DNA of 50,295 nt, taken from positions 1-50,295 of the forward strand of contig JAUXXH010000056.1 of assembly GCA_030684935.1 (NCBI GenBank), read 5' to 3'. This document shows, in pieces, positions 49,094 through 50,295 of the stretch. A program made the translations under genes and the position numbers. How positions within the stretch are numbered: the first letter of the stretch is position 1; every line of letters starts with the position of its first letter. The DNA comes from Pseudolabrys sp. (GTDB lineage Bacteria > Pseudomonadota > Alphaproteobacteria > Rhizobiales > Xanthobacteraceae). The notes under the pieces are model-generated. The model was not told where the DNA came from, did no database searches, and worked only from the letters and a program-made list of their open reading frames with translations.

Positions 49094-49914
49094 GCCGCCT
49101 TCGCTGGCCAGTTGTGATGCTCATCGGCGGCAAAGCGCAGCCAGGCGAACAAGGAATCGTAAACAAGAAAGCCGGAGTCGAGAAGGCCGAGATCGTCGTC
49201 GCCGGCCAGTTGCGACAGGCCGAGCGAGATGGCGTGCAGCCCGGCCGCCTCCGGCGCCAGATCGGGCCGTGCGGTGTCGGCGCCACGCACGATCAGCGCC
49301 AGCCGCGCCAACGCCGGTTCGTTTTCCAAACCGAAAATCGCCAGCAGTGTGTCGAAGCTGCAGCGCTCGCCGTCGTGCGAGATTTCGACATCGGCGATGT
49401 CGAACGGAATGCCGCCGCTCTCGCGCGCGACATTGGCGACGTCCGCCGGATCGACGAACAGGACGCGCGCCTCGGCGTCGATAAAGCGGCGGATCAGCCA
49501 CGGGCAGGCGATGCGGTCGATCTTCGGCCGCCGCCGCGTCACCCAGAGGCTCGGCGGCGATGGCGCCAGCCGGTCGAGCGCGGCCTTGTTCACCAGCGGC
49601 AGGCCTGCCTCGGCCCAGCCTTGGTAGCCGCCGGCCAGCAGCCGCGCGTCGAAGCCGTCGGCGCGCAGGTTTGCGACCGTCATCTGGCTCATTTCATGTC
49701 CGGCCTTGCACGCGACCACGATCGGCTCTGCGCGATTGAGCGCCGCCGACCAGTGAGGAACGGCGCTTGCGTCCCGCCAGACCGCCGCTGGCAGCAGATG
49801 CGGGGACTGGTCGAACGCGTCGCGCCGCCGCACGTCAATGAGGTGCGGCGCACGCGCGGTGCCGATCAGGGGCCAGAGTTCGGTGGGCAACATCGAATAG
49901 CTCGGAGACAGCAT
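49090..49914 (-). CDS. Rhodanese-ChrB fusion, chromate resistance protein
   Basis: 274 residues. The N-terminal rhodanese-like domain (about 10-105) has the expected active-site cysteine C69 in VVACKAGHEMS and a GGYQGW end motif. The C-terminal half is the ChrB C-domain, with RPKIDRIACPWLIRRFID at 129-146. The usual N-terminal ChrB domain is replaced by rhodanese. ChrB proteins sense or help resist chromate; the sulfurtransferase part may supply reductive thiol chemistry. Start fixed by GGAGGGG 4 bases before ATG 49914. It leads the chrA operon. Confidence 0.88.
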   Translation of the reverse strand: MLSPSYSMLPTELWPLIGTARAPHLIDVRRRDAFDQSPHLLPAAVWRDASAVPHWSAALNRAEPIVVACKAGHEMSQMTVANLRADGFDARLLAGGYQGWAEAGLPLVNKAALDRLAPSPPSLWVTRRRPKIDRIACPWLIRRFIDAEARVLFVDPADVANVARESGGIPFDIADVEISHDGERCSFDTLLAIFGLENEPALARLALIVRGADTARPDLAPEAAGLHAISLGLSQLAGDDDLGLLDSGFLVYDSLFAWLRFAADEHHNWPAKAA

Positions 49915-49918
49915 GGGT

Positions 49919-49925
49919 CCCCTCC
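49919..49925 (-). promoter_or_regulatory. Ribosome-binding site fixing the rhodanese-ChrB start
   Basis: GGAGGGG on the minus strand lies 4 bases before ATG 49914. It falls inside the longer frame that would start at GTG 49932, so the shorter start is preferred. Confidence 0.65.
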
Positions 49926-49949
49926 GTGACACGAAGGAGACGGTGCTTG

Positions 49950-49961
49950 GGCTCGCGAGCC
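49950..49961. promoter_or_regulatory. 12-bp perfect palindrome upstream of the chromate operon
   Basis: GGCTCGCGAGCC lies 36 bp before the ChrB start, in the 120-bp region between the two minus-strand operons. It could be an operator for autoregulation by the ChrB-like protein. The role is inferred from position. Confidence 0.25.
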
Positions 49962-50034
49962 TTCGGAAGATGGGGCGACCGTCGCAGGCCCCACGGTCAC
50001 TCTCTATCCCGGTGGCCGTAGGGCCGCAACAGGC

Positions 50035-50295
50035 TTAAGTGAACAGCGACCAGGGCACGATCAGCGTCAGCCCGGACAGCAGCAGCAGCACCAGAATGAC
50101 CCTGCGGAACGCCGCCTCGTCGAGACGGCCGTACAGCTTGATGCCCAGCCACAGCCCGGCGGCGAGCGCCGGCAGGCCGTAGAGATAGAGCCGGACCAGA
50201 TCGGCCGTCACCGCGCCGGCGAAAGCCAGGGACACCGCGGTCATGGCGAAGGCGGCCAAAATCACCGGCTGGAAGATGGCGCGCTGGGTGTCCTT
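50035..50295 (-). CDS. TauE/SafE-family sulfite/sulfonate exporter, C-terminal part (partial)
   Basis: 87 residues are in the window. The frame is open from the edge through KDTQRAIFQPVILAAF to the stop at 50035. Hydrophobic helices and the LPALAAGLWLGIKLYGRLDE segment match the last three transmembrane helices of TauE/SafE permeases. Members export sulfite, sulfoacetate or related anions, or take up anions. The N-terminal half lies outside the window. It precedes the chromate operon on the same strand. Confidence 0.82.
   Translation of the reverse strand, partial: KDTQRAIFQPVILAAFAMTAVSLAFAGAVTADLVRLYLYGLPALAAGLWLGIKLYGRLDEAAFRRVILVLLLLSGLTLIVPWSLFT

Noticed and set aside
46902..49286. A 794-codon minus-strand frame
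   Set aside because: It runs across the permease and chrA in the wrong frames and has Arg/Ala-rich low-complexity translation.
1..50295. CRISPR arrays, insertion sequences or prophage genes
   Set aside because: No regularly spaced direct repeats, transposase, integrase or phage structural proteins were seen in any frame. The palindromic repeats are of intergenic mosaic type.

Overview
The window is high-GC, gene-dense DNA from a heterotrophic alphaproteobacterium, most likely Hyphomicrobiales in the Bradyrhizobiaceae/Xanthobacteraceae range. That placement is inferred from the CysNC fusion, many NitT-type ABC and Bug-type binding proteins, Tat-exported redox enzymes, the DUF6496 basic protein, a tRNA-Arg(CCU), and the intergenic GTCGTCCC...GGGAC palindromes. 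No plasmid, phage structural or transposase genes were seen. The only clearly foreign-looking patch is a small AT-richer toxin-antitoxin-like module directly 3' of the tRNA.

Layout. 1-3851: an acetamidase/formamidase operon with a NitT-type ABC ATPase and permease but no binding protein, followed by an XRE-cupin regulator. 3984-6275: a divergent alpha/beta hydrolase and a PuuE-like polysaccharide deacetylase that ends in a strong intrinsic terminator. 6669-12990: an unusual redox cluster. It has a two-subunit molybdenum hydroxylase of the isoquinoline-1-oxidoreductase type, a monohaem cytochrome c, a flavocytochrome-c sulfide dehydrogenase flavoprotein, and soxX-Y-Z-A. There is no soxB or soxCD, and SoxY lacks the canonical GGCGG tail. 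13010-14177: DUF190 plus two tandem CrcB fluoride channels on the minus strand. 14312-17994: a basic DUF6496 protein, an extradiol-dioxygenase-like VOC protein, an M48 lipoprotein protease and an SNase-like protein. 18061-20004: tRNA-Arg, then ImmA/IrrE plus a DUF4411 PIN-like protein. 20101-24982: a TVP38 membrane protein, a small secreted protein, and the sulfate-activation operon cysQ-cysD-cysNC. 25046-32679: a four-gene transglutaminase/ATP-grasp/alpha-E/DUF2126 operon, a predicted peptide-bond-forming and -cleaving system whose product is unknown. 32880-43532: a Bug-type binding protein, an LVIVD beta-propeller with a sigma-factor-like helical insert, a MetE-C-like methyltransferase, a benzoate-CoA ligase-type enzyme, an alpha/beta hydrolase, a glyoxylate aminotransferase, and a large FAD/Fe-S 2-hydroxyacid dehydrogenase. 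43516-47774: a porin-like protein, a small secreted protein, and a complete NitT/THI5-type ABC transporter whose genes are separated by palindromic repeats. 47771-50295: chrA, a rhodanese-ChrB fusion, and the start-less end of a TauE/SafE permease.

How it fits together. Sulfur runs through the window: oxidation (FccB and Sox carriers), sulfate activation (CysD/NC/Q), a possible sulfite/sulfonate exporter, and chromate (a sulfate analogue) efflux. A second theme is scavenging of organic acids, amides and aromatics. The best candidate for something undescribed is the SoxB-less Mo-hydroxylase/FccB/SoxXYZA cluster with a divergent SoxY arm. The transglutaminase/ATP-grasp operon comes second. All functional statements come from reading translated frames and motifs by eye; no database search was run.
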